64,000 bases of DNA from Mycobacterium sp. 236(2023) (GCF_029623955.1 NZ_JARSBP010000002.1:372001-436000), one strand, 5' to 3'; shown: positions 8,704 to 21,332, counted from the first letter of the stretch. The notes: a model not told the origin generated them from the letters alone. Numbers and translations: made by a program.

Positions 8704-9120
8704 ATGGCGAAGATGACGAGCGAAGAGCGTGAACAGTATCTGGCCGACCTCCACGTCGGCGTGGTCGCAGTCGAGCGACCCGGTAGGGCGCCGCTGGTGG
8801 TGCCGATCTGGTACGGCTACCAGCCCGGCGGTGACGTGCTGCTGTGGACCGAATCGGGATCCATCAAGCACACGCTGATCCGCGACGCGGGGCGGTTCAG
8901 CATCACCGCGCAGGACGAGCAGCCGCCGTACAAGTACGTCACCGCCGAAGGCGACGTCACGTCGATCGAGAAGGCCGAGGACGCCGAGGTCCGCGCGATC
9001 GCCGTGCGCTACCTCGGCGAGCAAGAGGGCGGCGCATTCGCCGATCAGAACCTGACGCCGTCCTCGGTCGTCATCCGGATGCGTCCGAAGCGCTGGTTGA
9101 GCACGGATTATTCGAAGTAG
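8704..9120 (+). CDS. Pyridoxamine 5'-phosphate oxidase-like (PPOX/F420-type) small oxidoreductase
   Basis: 138-residue split-barrel protein of the FMN/F420-binding PPOX superfamily, which is expanded in mycobacteria. Visible features are the beta strand VGVVAVERPGRAPLVVPIWY, the cofactor-edge segment WTESGSIKHTLIRDAGRFSITAQDE and the C-terminal RMRPKRW strand. Such proteins reduce or oxidise small substrates with FMN or F420, or only bind the cofactor. It diverges from the acetamidase gene, with about 73 bases between starts. Cofactor preference and substrate cannot be decided here. Confidence 0.8.
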   Translation: MAKMTSEEREQYLADLHVGVVAVERPGRAPLVVPIWYGYQPGGDVLLWTESGSIKHTLIRDAGRFSITAQDEQPPYKYVTAEGDVTSIEKAEDAEVRAIAVRYLGEQEGGAFADQNLTPSSVVIRMRPKRWLSTDYSK

Positions 9121-9182
9121 CGCCAAATCGCCCCTAAATCTGCGACCGTGTCAATAGACAGTTTCCAGCAAAGGGGACAATC

Positions 9183-10076
9183 ATGCGCGAACGGATTCTG
9201 CCGCTCATGGCAGCCGGCCTGTTGCTCGTCGCGTGTGGAAGCGGGCAGCAGGAGCAGCAGTCGTCGGAGTCTTCAGCGGCCGCAGCAGCCGACGAGACCT
9301 CCGAGGCCGCACCCGACAAGGGCAAGAACGACGCACCCGAACAGGCGCCCGAGGACCCGGCGCCGGGCGGGGGGTCGATGATCGCGACCTATCAGGACGC
9401 CACGAGCCCGGAGGCGCTGCGCGGCAAGGAGATTCTGGAGGGCGACCATGCGCTCGAGGACATGGCCGCCGACATCAACGAGACGCTGAACCTGCCCTAC
9501 GACATCCCGCTGCTCGGCGCACAATGCGACCAGCCCAACGCCTTCTGGAGCCCCAGCGAGAAGACCATCACCATCTGCTACGAGGACACCTCCAACAGCG
9601 AACGGATCTTCACCGAGCTGAAGGAACCCGACCCCGTCGCGTCCGCGATCAACGCGGAATGGGCGACGTTCTATCACGAGGTCGGCCACATGACGGTCAC
9701 GATCTACAACCTGCCGATCACCGGACGCGAGGAGGACGTCGCCGATCAGCTGGCGGCCTACGTGCTGCTGCAACCCGGTGACGACGGAGCACCCGACATG
9801 GAATCGGTGCAGGCGGTCAAGGACTTCGCGAAGGTGTTCGACATTTCCGGCGAGGAGGACGGCCCGCTCGGCGACAGCGATTTCGCCGACGAACACACCC
9901 TCAACGAGGCACGCAACTACAACCTGCTGTGCTGGATCTACGGATCCAACCCGGACGCCAACGCCGACATCGTGACCGGAGGAGAGCTTCCCGAAAGCCG
10001 CGCCGACGGATGCCAGGCGGAATGGCAGCAGCTCGACAACGCGTGGGCGACCCTGCTCGACCCCTATTTCAAGTAG
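9183..10076 (+). CDS. Lipoprotein with DUF4344 putative metallopeptidase domain
   Basis: 297-residue secreted lipoprotein. The signal peptide ends in the lipobox LLVAC (Cys18), followed by a low-complexity Gln/Ser/Ala/Pro linker to about residue 65. The C-terminal domain carries HEVGH (His165, Glu166, His169), a zincin HExxH motif, with GREEDVADQ downstream, which supplies a plausible third ligand region. This is the layout of DUF4344 proteins. It probably acts at the outer face of the membrane. The ATG at 9183 has AAAGGGG upstream. Protease activity is predicted, not shown. It abuts the convergent antigen 85-like gene with no spacer. Confidence 0.8.
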   Translation: MRERILPLMAAGLLLVACGSGQQEQQSSESSAAAAADETSEAAPDKGKNDAPEQAPEDPAPGGGSMIATYQDATSPEALRGKEILEGDHALEDMAADINETLNLPYDIPLLGAQCDQPNAFWSPSEKTITICYEDTSNSERIFTELKEPDPVASAINAEWATFYHEVGHMTVTIYNLPITGREEDVADQLAAYVLLQPGDDGAPDMESVQAVKDFAKVFDISGEEDGPLGDSDFADEHTLNEARNYNLLCWIYGSNPDANADIVTGGELPESRADGCQAEWQQLDNAWATLLDPYFK

Positions 10077-11195
<1,119 letters not shown>

Positions 11196-11218
11196 TTATC
11201 TGATTGATTTGGGCGTGC

Positions 11219-11920
11219 CTAGTTGCGGTGAGCGCGACTGAGCACGCCGAAATCGCGGAGCATGAGCGGGGATTGGGCCATGAATCGCGGTGCGCTGCCT
11301 CGGTGTTCGTCGGCGGCGTGCACGGTGAACGGGTGCACGATGTACATGTCGCCGGGGCTGCCGATGGCGTGGCGGACAGGCCGGCCCGCGCTGACCCTGT
11401 CGACCAGCGCGCCGGCCGCGAACGCATCCAGCTGTAGATCTTCGAGTGCGGTGGCGACGTCGCGATGCGAACCGGCGCGGATCCGCGTCGGTGCGTCGTC
11501 GACCGTCACCTCCGAGAGCAACGTCAACAGCAGCAGCGTCTGAGGACGCCCGCTCACCACCCACGAGCCGTCGGGCAGCGCGGTGTTCAGATCGATGTGC
11601 CAGCCGCGGTCGTCGGCGGCGGGAGCGACCGGGAACCGCACCGGGATGTTGCCCAGCGACCCGCGCGGAACCCACCCGCCCGCACCGCAGATCTGGTCCA
11701 GCGCGTCGGCCAGCACCGGACTTCGGGCGATCTCGCCGAACGGGCCCTCACCGGTCAGGTCGGCCGTCCACACCACCGGTTCGCGCCAGCCCGCCCGCTC
11801 GTGCGGCGACAATCCGATGCGCTGCCACAGCAGTTCGCGCGCGGCGTCGGCGACGGCACGGGGCGCCGCTTGCTCCACTTTGATGAAACCGTCGGCGGCG
11901 AAACTCTCGACATCGACCAT
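11219..11920 (-). CDS. Phytanoyl-CoA dioxygenase (PhyH)-like Fe(II)/2-oxoglutarate oxygenase
   Basis: 233-residue member of the non-haem iron, 2-oxoglutarate-dependent PhyH group. The facial triad is visible as His108 and Asp110 in WHIDLN and His196 in IVHPFTVHAA, with an Arg shortly after for 2-oxoglutarate. The motif GRPQTLLLLTLLSE sits between them. I take the ATG at 11920 (MVDVESFAADGF), since the in-frame residues upstream do not resemble the family. No operon partner: it is flanked by the Ag85-like gene downstream and a divergent helical protein gene upstream. The substrate is unknown. Confidence 0.8.
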   Translation of the reverse strand: MVDVESFAADGFIKVEQAAPRAVADAARELLWQRIGLSPHERAGWREPVVWTADLTGEGPFGEIARSPVLADALDQICGAGGWVPRGSLGNIPVRFPVAPAADDRGWHIDLNTALPDGSWVVSGRPQTLLLLTLLSEVTVDDAPTRIRAGSHRDVATALEDLQLDAFAAGALVDRVSAGRPVRHAIGSPGDMYIVHPFTVHAADEHRGSAPRFMAQSPLMLRDFGVLSRAHRN

Positions 11921-12022
11921 GGCCCCGAGAGTGGCACAGCAGCGAGTTTGTGCGCCAATGCTTTTCGGCGCGGCCCTGCGCGATATCCCGCAGAAGCGGC
12001 GATTGTGCGTCATCGTTGAGGT

Positions 12023-12439
12023 ATGGCGAAACAGAAAGTACCCAGACCTCCGGACGTCAAAGCTATCCGGGCCGCGGCGCAGGAGGCGGCCGAGGCGGCT
12101 CAGGCCGTCGCATCAGGAGCCCTGCGGATCCCGCCCGCGTCGCTCAAACTCGCGTCGGAAGTGCCCGACCTCATCGAGAACCTGGCCACCGCGACCGAGC
12201 GGCTGAACGTGGCCGTCGACCGGATGGAGCGCTACCTGGCGCTCGCCGGCCCGATGCTGCGCACGATGGACGCGCTGCTGCCGCAACTGGAAGCGCTGGT
12301 GTCTGCGGGCAACGAGGTCTACCGGACGGTGTCCTCGGTTCCCGGGGTGTCGACGCTCGGACGATTCACCAACCGCGGGGGTGGGGAAGCGGCCGAGCCG
12401 AAGCCGCCGAAAACCCGCACCCCCAAGCCGAAGTCCTAG
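12023..12439 (+). CDS. Conserved helical protein, function unknown
   Basis: 138 residues, not recognised as a named family. It has no signal peptide or membrane segment. The sequence is strongly helical and amphipathic: Ala/Glu-rich 17-40, heptad-like ENLATATERLNVAVDRMERYLALAGPMLRTMDALLPQLEALVS at 59-105. A basic Pro/Lys tail (PKPPKTRTPKPKS) ends the protein. The profile is phasin-like or apolipoprotein-like, so granule or nucleic-acid association is possible but only speculative. Its stop overlaps that of the convergent Bcr/CflA transporter by four bases. Confidence 0.7.
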   Translation: MAKQKVPRPPDVKAIRAAAQEAAEAAQAVASGALRIPPASLKLASEVPDLIENLATATERLNVAVDRMERYLALAGPMLRTMDALLPQLEALVSAGNEVYRTVSSVPGVSTLGRFTNRGGGEAAEPKPPKTRTPKPKS

Positions 12440-13644
12440 CGCTGCGTCGCGACGGCGAAGCCCACGCACGCCACGGTCGCCGCGCACACCATCACGATGC
12501 CCAGTGGTGCAGCCGAGTGCTCGCCGCCGAGGCTCACCAGCGGTGACACCGCGGCCGCCAGCAGGAACTGGGTGGCGCCGAGAACAGCCGACGCGGCGCC
12601 CGCGGCGCGCGGTGCCGACGACAACGCCAGCGCGGTGGTGTTTCCGAAGACCAGACCCATGCCAGCCACCGCGACGAAGAGCGGCAGGGCCAGCCAGCCC
12701 GCCGCGGCACCGGATACAGCAAGCAACAGCACGGCGACGCTGGCGGCGAGGATGGCGGCCAGCCCGACAGCGGCCACGGCGCGCGGCTCGCGTTGCCTGG
12801 TCAGGCGGGCGCTGAGCGCGCTCATCAACAACAGCCCGAACGCGTTGACGCCGAACATGGCTCCGTACTCGGCCGACGACAGCCCCATCATCGTCTGGTA
12901 GATGAACGGCGACGCCGAGATGTAGGCCATCATTACCGCGAAGGCGAAGCCGAACGCGAGCAGGTTGCCGACGTACGTGCGGCGGGTCAGGTCACGCAAA
13001 GGTGAACCGGCCGTGGCCTTTTCGTCACGCAGCCGGGCGCGGCGCTCTTCGGTGTGCGTCTCCCGGATCACGACCAGTGCAGCGACGAGCATGGCGACGA
13101 CGAGAGCGAGGATGACGGCCAGCGAGCCACGCCACCCGAGCGGCCCGACGAGGAAGCCGCCCGCCAGCGGCGCGGCGATCGGGGCGACGCCGCCGACGAT
13201 CATCATCAGGCTGAACGCGCGGGCTGCGGCGCGGCCGGTCGCCAGGTCGGAGATGATGGCCCGTCCGATCACCATGCCCGCAGCGCCGGTGAGGCCCTGC
13301 GCGAGGCGCGCGGCGATCAGGACCTCGATGGTCGGGGCGATCACGGCCACCAGGCTCGCGGCCACGCAGACCGCTGCGCCGACGACCAAGGGTTTGACGC
13401 GGCCGAAGCGGTCCGACAGCGGTCCGAAGATCAGCTGTCCGGCCGCGAGCCCGATCAGGAACGCGGTGAGGGTGAGCTGGACGTTCGTCGGTGACGTGTG
13501 GAGGTCATCGACCATCGCCGGGAACGCGGGCAGGTACAGGTCTGTCGCGAACGGCGCCACCGCGGACAGCAGCGCGAGCGTGACGAGGAGCCCAGTCGTG
13601 ATCCTGGGCGCGGTGTCGGGCCGCGGAGAGGCGTCGACGGTCAT
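12436..13644 (-). CDS. Bcr/CflA-type MFS drug exporter
   Basis: Major facilitator superfamily antiporter of 402 residues with 12 predicted TM segments. Bcr/CflA hallmarks: PFATDLYLPAFPAMVDDL in TM1-2, the motif-A loop GPLSDRFGRVKP, and RLAQGLTGAAGMVIGRAIISDL in TM4. It probably expels a small toxic compound with proton exchange. It diverges from a MarR gene, with a near-perfect 26-bp dyad between the two. The arrangement predicts MarR-type derepression of the exporter by its substrate. Confidence 0.9.
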   Translation of the reverse strand: MTVDASPRPDTAPRITTGLLVTLALLSAVAPFATDLYLPAFPAMVDDLHTSPTNVQLTLTAFLIGLAAGQLIFGPLSDRFGRVKPLVVGAAVCVAASLVAVIAPTIEVLIAARLAQGLTGAAGMVIGRAIISDLATGRAAARAFSLMMIVGGVAPIAAPLAGGFLVGPLGWRGSLAVILALVVAMLVAALVVIRETHTEERRARLRDEKATAGSPLRDLTRRTYVGNLLAFGFAFAVMMAYISASPFIYQTMMGLSSAEYGAMFGVNAFGLLLMSALSARLTRQREPRAVAAVGLAAILAASVAVLLLAVSGAAAGWLALPLFVAVAGMGLVFGNTTALALSSAPRAAGAASAVLGATQFLLAAAVSPLVSLGGEHSAAPLGIVMVCAATVACVGFAVATQR

Positions 13645-13671
13645 GAGGGAACTCCCGAATTGGTTATCAAA

Positions 13672-13697
13672 TGATAGTTATCAAACTATAACTATCA
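13672..13697. promoter_or_regulatory. MarR-type operator between exporter and regulator
   Basis: Inverted repeat with 10-bp arms TGATAGTTAT and ATAACTATCA around a 6-base spacer. It lies in the 67-bp AT-rich gap between the divergent MFS and MarR genes. A 9-mer GTTATCAAA occurs twice, at 13663 and 13677, giving an overlapping second half-site. Symmetry and position suit autoregulation by the MarR protein. Confidence 0.65.
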
Positions 13698-13711
13698 GGT
13701 AGGCTCGTCAC

Positions 13712-14149
13712 ATGCAAGCGCGCGCGGAGCAACTCGCGGACCTGGCCGACCTCGTCTCTGCGGTAGCCCGTGCGCTCAAAGCGCACGTGTCGACGGATGC
13801 GACCGTCTTCGACCTCTCGGTCACCGAGGTCACCGTGCTCCGTTACATCGACCATCACCCCGACGTCAGCCCCAGCGCCGTCGCTGCCGCAACCGGTCTG
13901 CAGCGGAGCAACCTCAGCCGCGCGCTCCGCGACCTCGAAGCCAAAGGGCTGGTGCGTCGCGCCACCGACCCGACCGACAGCCGTCAGATGGTGCTGCATT
14001 CGACCGACCTGGCCTTCGAGAATTTGGCGCGGGTGCGGGCGATCTGGGCGCGCCTGTTCGACGAAGCACTGGAAGCGTCGGGCGACAAGGTCGACATCGC
14101 CGCGGCGCTACCGCTGCTGCGGGCGCTGGAGCGTGGGCTCTACGCGTGA
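13712..14149 (+). CDS. MarR-family transcriptional regulator
   Basis: 145-residue winged-helix regulator. The recognition region is about residues 45-85 (VTVLRYIDHHPDVSPSAVAAATGLQRSNLSRALRDLEAKGLVRR), followed by the wing DPTDSRQMVL, both textbook MarR. It diverges from the Bcr/CflA exporter and shares the dyad at 13672-13697, so it probably represses both genes and is released by a ligand. It ends just before an intergenic inverted repeat and the convergent glgP gene. Confidence 0.9.
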   Translation: MQARAEQLADLADLVSAVARALKAHVSTDATVFDLSVTEVTVLRYIDHHPDVSPSAVAAATGLQRSNLSRALRDLEAKGLVRRATDPTDSRQMVLHSTDLAFENLARVRAIWARLFDEALEASGDKVDIAAALPLLRALERGLYA

Positions 14150-14153
14150 TTGG

Positions 14154-14190
14154 GGCGTAGTTGGACAACGTGAGATTGACCAACTACGCC
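14154..14190. repeat. Inverted repeat between convergent marR and glgP genes
   Basis: Perfect 11-bp arms GGCGTAGTTGG and CCAACTACGCC with a 15-base loop fill the 48-bp gap between two convergent stop codons. A bidirectional terminator is the simplest reading, although no U-tract follows. It could also be a dispersed intergenic repeat. Confidence 0.5.
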
Positions 14191-14197
14191 GAAATCC

Positions 14198-16723
<2,526 letters not shown>

Positions 16724-16871
16724 GGCGTCTCCTGGGGTCGGCGGTGCAATAGCGGACGCGTCATTGTTCCGCCCAAGCATTTCCTAAACGGGTCGGGGAT
16801 GTGAACTGGAAGCTTTGTCAGGGTTCATCCCCCGAAAGATTGCCCAGGGATTGCCGAACGGAATATTGACG

Positions 16872-18800
16872 ATGTTGACTGTGCGAATGGCGATCGGTGG
16901 GGACCGCGGTGCTGCGCTGCGCGCGCATGCCAGCGCCTTCATGCGCGTCTCCGACGCGGTGCCACCGTGGCGCCGCCTGGTCGGCTGGACCGTCACCGTC
17001 GGCGTCGCGTGCTTCCTCGTACGGACGCTGGTCTACTTCGACAGCTGGTCGTATGCGATGGTCTGGCCCGCCGTCGCGCCGCAACTCGTCGCGCTGCTGA
17101 CCTCGCCGCGCAGGCAATGGCCGGTCTACCTGGCGTCATTCGCCGCCATCCAGATCGTTCCCGCCCGCGTCGCGCTCGACATGTCACCCGAAGTCGGCGT
17201 GCTGTCCACGATGACCGCGGTCGTGTTCGCGGCCGCCATGCTGCACGGCGATCAGGACTGGGTCACCGGCCGCAGCGACTCGCTGCGCAGCTGGCGGCGG
17301 TTCCTCGTCTACGGCGTCAACCTGGCACCGCTGCTCGCCACCCCCATCGGCGTCGCCGGCCTGATCTGGAACGGCGAGGTCACCACGTCCTCGCAGTCGC
17401 TCGTCTACGCCGTGATGGCCTGGTTCCTCACCGAAGCGGTCGGCATCGCCTTCCTCGTTCCGCTGATGCTGCGATGGAAGCACTACCGGCGCCGCCACAC
17501 CTGGCGCGAGGTGTGGTGGTTCGCGGCCATGACAGCCTTGACCGTCGCGTTGTGCGCAGCGTCGGCGACCAAGCCCAGCTTCGTGCTCATCTTCCTCACC
17601 GGCCTGCCCGCGCTACTGGTGCTGATCCGTTCCGGGATAGCGGCGGCGTTCGCCGAGATGGCGGTCGGATCTGGTCTCGTGCTGGGCAGCACGTTCGCCG
17701 GCTATGGGCCGTTCGCGGCGTCACTGGACAGCCCCGGTCAGGCGATGATCTCGGCGCAGGTGTTCGTCCTCGGTGCGTTCACGATGGTCGTCCTGGTGGC
17801 CGCCGCGCTGGAAGACCGGATGCGGCTGGCCGAACTCGACAACGCCAGCTATCAGGCCTACCAGCTGGTCGCCGAACTCACCGGAGACGTCGTCATCCTC
17901 GTCGACGCCGACGGCAACCTGTTGCGCCGCGCATCACCCGGCCACGAGATCCTCGACCTCCCCGACGGCCGCGTCACCAAAGAGGAATGGCTCAAGCAGG
18001 TTCATCCCGAGGACCGTCCCAGCCGCGTCGACTTCCCCGAATCGGCCCGGCCCGGGCCGTCCGACCCGTTCCGGATCCGCAAGCGGGACGGCACGTGGGG
18101 CTGGTACGTCGTGCACAGCAGGCGCACCTCCGACGGATTGACCGCGGCGGTGCTGCGGGACGTGACGCTGGAACGCGAAGTGCAGGACTCGCTGACCGAC
18201 ATGGCCAACACCGATCCGCTGACCGGGCTGGCCAACCGCCGCGGGCTGGCGCTGCGCGCGGCCGAAATCTGGTCGCGGGCCCGCGCCGACGGCGAGCAGG
18301 TCACCGCGGTGTTCATCGACCTGGACCGGTTCAAGTCGTTCAACGATCTCTACGGTCACCAGGCCGGCGACCAGTGCCTGCGCCAGATCGCCAACGTGCT
18401 GCAGAACCTCGCCGACCCGTCCCTGTGCGTGCCCGCCCGCTACGGCGGAGAGGAGTTCGCCGTCGTGCTGTCCGGATGCGACGCGCCGCACGAGTTCGCC
18501 AACGGTCTCGCCGCGGCGATCCGCGCCCTGGCGATTCCGCACCTGGGTTCGGACTCCGGATCGGTGACGATCAGCGCGGGCGTCGCGACGCTGCGTCCCT
18601 GGCACAGCGCCGGATCCGATCCCGATTCGGCCGTCGCCGAACTCCTCGACCGCGCCGACAAGGCCCTCTACGTCGCGAAATCGAACGGCCGCAACGCCAT
18701 CTCCATCTACGGCGAGGAGGACGCGCTGTCAATCGGCGAGCAGGTTCACCACACCGGAGAACACCCGAGGGAGACGGCAGGCAGCGGGCACGATGACTGA
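16872..18800 (+). CDS. Membrane-bound MASE1-PAS-GGDEF diguanylate cyclase
   Basis: Predicted cyclic-di-GMP synthase of about 642 residues. An N-terminal MASE1-like sensor with about eight TM segments (roughly 30-300) precedes a PAS domain (about 320-430) and a GGDEF domain (about 445-620) that starts DPLTGLANRRG. The active-site motif is intact as RYGGEEF near 525. The allosteric I-site RxxD is not found at its usual place before RYGG. The start is uncertain: ATG 16872 is used, with TTG 16815 and ATG 16887 as alternatives. Its 3' end overlaps the convergent FAD oxidoreductase by 72 bases. Confidence 0.85.
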   Translation: MLTVRMAIGGDRGAALRAHASAFMRVSDAVPPWRRLVGWTVTVGVACFLVRTLVYFDSWSYAMVWPAVAPQLVALLTSPRRQWPVYLASFAAIQIVPARVALDMSPEVGVLSTMTAVVFAAAMLHGDQDWVTGRSDSLRSWRRFLVYGVNLAPLLATPIGVAGLIWNGEVTTSSQSLVYAVMAWFLTEAVGIAFLVPLMLRWKHYRRRHTWREVWWFAAMTALTVALCAASATKPSFVLIFLTGLPALLVLIRSGIAAAFAEMAVGSGLVLGSTFAGYGPFAASLDSPGQAMISAQVFVLGAFTMVVLVAAALEDRMRLAELDNASYQAYQLVAELTGDVVILVDADGNLLRRASPGHEILDLPDGRVTKEEWLKQVHPEDRPSRVDFPESARPGPSDPFRIRKRDGTWGWYVVHSRRTSDGLTAAVLRDVTLEREVQDSLTDMANTDPLTGLANRRGLALRAAEIWSRARADGEQVTAVFIDLDRFKSFNDLYGHQAGDQCLRQIANVLQNLADPSLCVPARYGGEEFAVVLSGCDAPHEFANGLAAAIRALAIPHLGSDSGSVTISAGVATLRPWHSAGSDPDSAVAELLDRADKALYVAKSNGRNAISIYGEEDALSIGEQVHHTGEHPRETAGSGHDD

Positions 18801-19742
18801 GCGCACCGGCGACGTCGCCGCGTGCAGAAGGCCGCCCGTCAACACCCGGTACCGCTGCGTCGCCTTGCGCCACTGCCGTTCGTAGTCACCCGGCCGGTCC
18901 GCCACGATGCAGTCGACGAGCAACTTCGACGCCGTGAAGGCCAGCCCCAATCCTTCGCCGGTGAGCGCGTCGACGTAGCCGGCGGCGTCGCCGACCAGCA
19001 GCACCCGGCCCGCCACACGACTGCGCACCCGCTGGCGCAGCGGCCCCGCCGCTCGGTCCGGCTCGTGGGGGAGGCCGTCGATGCGTTCGCGCAGTTCGGG
19101 AAACGCGTCGATGTGGTGCTCGAAGCGCCCCTGCTTCGAGGTGAGGATCGCGATGCCGACACAGTCGTCGGCCACCGGCGTGATGTAGGCCTCGGTGTGG
19201 TCGGACCAGTACACCTCGACGAAATCGCTCCACGGCGCGATCGCGACGTGTCGTTTGAGACCCCAGCGTTTCGTTTTGCCCGGCGACAGCTCCGAGCCCA
19301 GCGCGGCCCGGATCGGGGAGTGCAGCCCATCGGCGGCGGCGAGGTAGCGGGCGCGAATACCGTTGACGGTCACCGAATCCGCGTCCTGGGTCAGCGGACC
19401 GACCCTGTCGTGCACGATCTTGACGCCGACCCTGTCGGCCTCCGTCAGCAGGGCGGCATGCAGCGTCTTGCGCCTCACCCCGAAGCCGTTCCCGTTGGCG
19501 AAATGCGCGGTCACGCTGCGTCGTTCGTCGAGATACGAGATCCCGCGGAACGTCCGCCCCTCGGGGCGGGCGCCGAGCAGGTTGAGTTGACGCACCGCGT
19601 GCGGCATCAGGCCCTCGCCGCACGCCTTGTCGATGGGGCCGGTGCGCTTCTCGATGACGACTGTTTCCAGGCCCGCCCTGGCCGCGTGGATGGCGGTGGC
19701 CAGACCCGCGGGCCCGCCCCCGGCCACCACCAGGTCGATCAT
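18729..19742 (-). CDS. FAD-dependent oxidoreductase (geranylgeranyl-reductase/SrsC-like)
   Basis: Flavoprotein of 337 residues with the N-terminal FAD fingerprint VVAGGGPAGLATAIHAARAG, a second motif YLAAADGLHSPIR, and the GDAAGYVDALTGEGLGLAF box of the aromatic hydroxylase/GGR superfamily. Last gene of a coupled run mmpL - type III PKS - ICMT methyltransferase - this gene; its ATG overlaps the methyltransferase stop by four bases (ATGA). In S. griseus the srs operon pairs a type III PKS with a methyltransferase and a flavoprotein hydroxylase, so hydroxylation of an alkylresorcinol toward a quinone is the best guess. A reductase role remains possible. Confidence 0.85.
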   Translation of the reverse strand: MIDLVVAGGGPAGLATAIHAARAGLETVVIEKRTGPIDKACGEGLMPHAVRQLNLLGARPEGRTFRGISYLDERRSVTAHFANGNGFGVRRKTLHAALLTEADRVGVKIVHDRVGPLTQDADSVTVNGIRARYLAAADGLHSPIRAALGSELSPGKTKRWGLKRHVAIAPWSDFVEVYWSDHTEAYITPVADDCVGIAILTSKQGRFEHHIDAFPELRERIDGLPHEPDRAAGPLRQRVRSRVAGRVLLVGDAAGYVDALTGEGLGLAFTASKLLVDCIVADRPGDYERQWRKATQRYRVLTGGLLHAATSPVRSVIVPAACRLPRVFSGVVNLLAD

Positions 19743-20254
19743 GCTGGGGTTTTGGTGAGGGACTGAAGTGCCTTGTTCTCCACCGAGATTCGCAACCACA
19801 GCAGCAGTGCGTTGAGGATAGTGAACACCAACGCCGTCACCCAGGCGGAGTACACCAGCGGCAGCGCGACGCCTTCGACGACGACCGCGACGTAGTTCGG
19901 GTGCGACATGAACTTGTAGGGCCCTCCGGTGACGCGCCCGCCGTTGGGCACGACCACAACCCGGGTGTTCCACTGGTGGCCGAGCGTGGTGATGCACCAC
20001 CAGCGCAGGCCCTGGGCGGCGATCGCGACGACGAACATCGGCCATCCCAGCAGCGGGATGAACTCGCGGTGGGACGCCTCGACCAGACAGCCCACCAGCA
20101 GCCCGGTGTGCAGGAGCACCATGACCGGGTAGTGGGACAGGCCGAACTCGACACCGCCGCGGGCCTTGCTCCACTTCAGATTGCGCTGGGAGACAACCAG
20201 TTCCGCGAGCCGCTCGATCGCGACGGCACCGATGAGAATCGTGTAGGCAAGCAT
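19739..20254 (-). CDS. Isoprenylcysteine carboxyl methyltransferase-family membrane methyltransferase
   Basis: 171-residue integral membrane SAM-dependent methyltransferase of the ICMT/PEMT-like group, with four to five TM segments. The C-terminal signature GPYKFMSHPNYVAVVVEGVALPLVY and the ENKAL end are characteristic. It lies one base downstream of the type III PKS and overlaps the flavoprotein by four bases. In phenolic-lipid operons this family O-methylates resorcinol hydroxyls, which is the likely role here. Substrate identity is inferred from context. Confidence 0.87.
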   Translation of the reverse strand: MLAYTILIGAVAIERLAELVVSQRNLKWSKARGGVEFGLSHYPVMVLLHTGLLVGCLVEASHREFIPLLGWPMFVVAIAAQGLRWWCITTLGHQWNTRVVVVPNGGRVTGGPYKFMSHPNYVAVVVEGVALPLVYSAWVTALVFTILNALLLWLRISVENKALQSLTKTPA

Positions 20255-20255
20255 G

Positions 20256-21332
20256 TCACTGCCAGCGCAGCAGGACGAGCTCGGAACAGAAGCCCGGGCC
20301 CATCGCCATCAACAGGCCGGGCTGGCCTGCGGCCGGCCGCTTGGCGATGGTGTCGCGGAAGATGTGCAGCACCGACGAGGACGACATGTTGCCCACCTCG
20401 GCCAGTGAACGCCACGACAGCTCAAGTGCGTCGTCGCCGAGGTCGAGCGCCGCCGAGATCGCCTCCAGCACCTTGGGTCCGCCCGGATGGGAGATCCACG
20501 TGGCGATGTCGCCGACGGCCAGGTCGTGCTCGCCGAGGAAGCCGGACATGTCGCCGGGCAGGTACTGCATGATCAGCTCGGGCAGCTTGGGGGACAGGAC
20601 GAGCTGGAAACCGTTGCGGTTCACCGTCCATCCCATGATGTCGAGCGAGTCGGGGTACATGCGGCTGCGGGTGTCGACGATCGCCGGGCCCGCCGCGTTG
20701 ATCGCCTCGGCCCGGTTCTCGCCGGCCGCGATGACGGCGGCCGCGCCGTCACCGAACAGCGCGCTGCCCACCAGGCTGCCGATCGTCGGCTCCAGCGCGG
20801 GACGCGTCAACGAGCACAGCTCGACCGACACCAGCGCGGCGACGTGGTCGGGCGCGCCCTTGAGGTAGTCGTGCACGCGAGCCATGCCCGCCGCGCCGGC
20901 CACGCAGCCGAGCCCGAACAACGGCACGCGGCGCACGTCGGACCGCAGACCCAGGCGGGCGGCGATTCGGGCGTCCAGCGACGGCACGGCGATGCCGGTG
21001 ACCGTCGTCGACATGATCATGTCGAGATCCGTTGGTGCCAGGCCGGCTTCGTCGAGCGCGGCGGTCAGTGCCTCGCAGGCCAGATCGACGGCGTGCTCGA
21101 CGTAAAGGTCGTTCGCCTGGCCGAAATCGAGCAGGTCGGTGTACTGCTCCAGCGGCAGGACGAAGTGCCGGGCATCGACTTTCGCGTTCTTGTGCAGACC
21201 GCGCAGCAATTCCTCGACGCCCTGGAAGGCAGGAACCGAGAGAAATGTCTCGGTGACTTGCTCCTGGCTGTAGCGGTGCGGTGGCAGGGCCCCCTGCACC
21301 GCCGCGATGACACTGATCGGGTTCTCACTCAT
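20256..21332 (-). CDS. Type III polyketide synthase (alkylresorcinol/alkylpyrone synthase-like)
   Basis: Homodimeric chalcone-synthase-like enzyme, 358 residues, condensing a starter acyl-CoA with malonyl units. The Cys-His-Asn triad is visible: Cys143 in [12 protein letters not shown], His282 in WISHPGGPK and Asn315 in [32 protein letters not shown] and the [14 protein letters not shown]-terminus are standard for bacterial type III PKSs that use long-chain starters. Its ATG overlaps the mmpL stop by four bases, and a methyltransferase follows after one base. The set suggests a long-chain alkylresorcinol or pyrone that is then methylated, oxidised and exported. Confidence 0.93.
   Translation of the reverse strand: MSENPISVIAAVQGALPPHRYSQEQVTETFLSVPAFQGVEELLRGLHKNAKVDARHFVLPLEQYTDLLDFGQANDLYVEHAVDLACEALTAALDEAGLAPTDLDMIMSTTVTGIAVPSLDARIAARLGLRSDVRRVPLFGLGCVAGAAGMARVHDYLKGAPDHVAALVSVELCSLTRPALEPTIGSLVGSALFGDGAAAVIAAGENRAEAINAAGPAIVDTRSRMYPDSLDIMGWTVNRNGFQLVLSPKLPELIMQYLPGDMSGFLGEHDLAVGDIATWISHPGGPKVLEAISAALDLGDDALELSWRSLAEVGNMSSSSVLHIFRDTIAKRPAAGQPGLLMAMGPGFCSELVLLRWQ

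Noticed and set aside
19743..20174. In-frame extension joining the FAD oxidoreductase to upstream sequence
   Set aside because: The extra ~144 residues are an out-of-frame reading of the methyltransferase gene; the ATG at 19742 gives a clean FAD fingerprint start and a 4-nt overlap.
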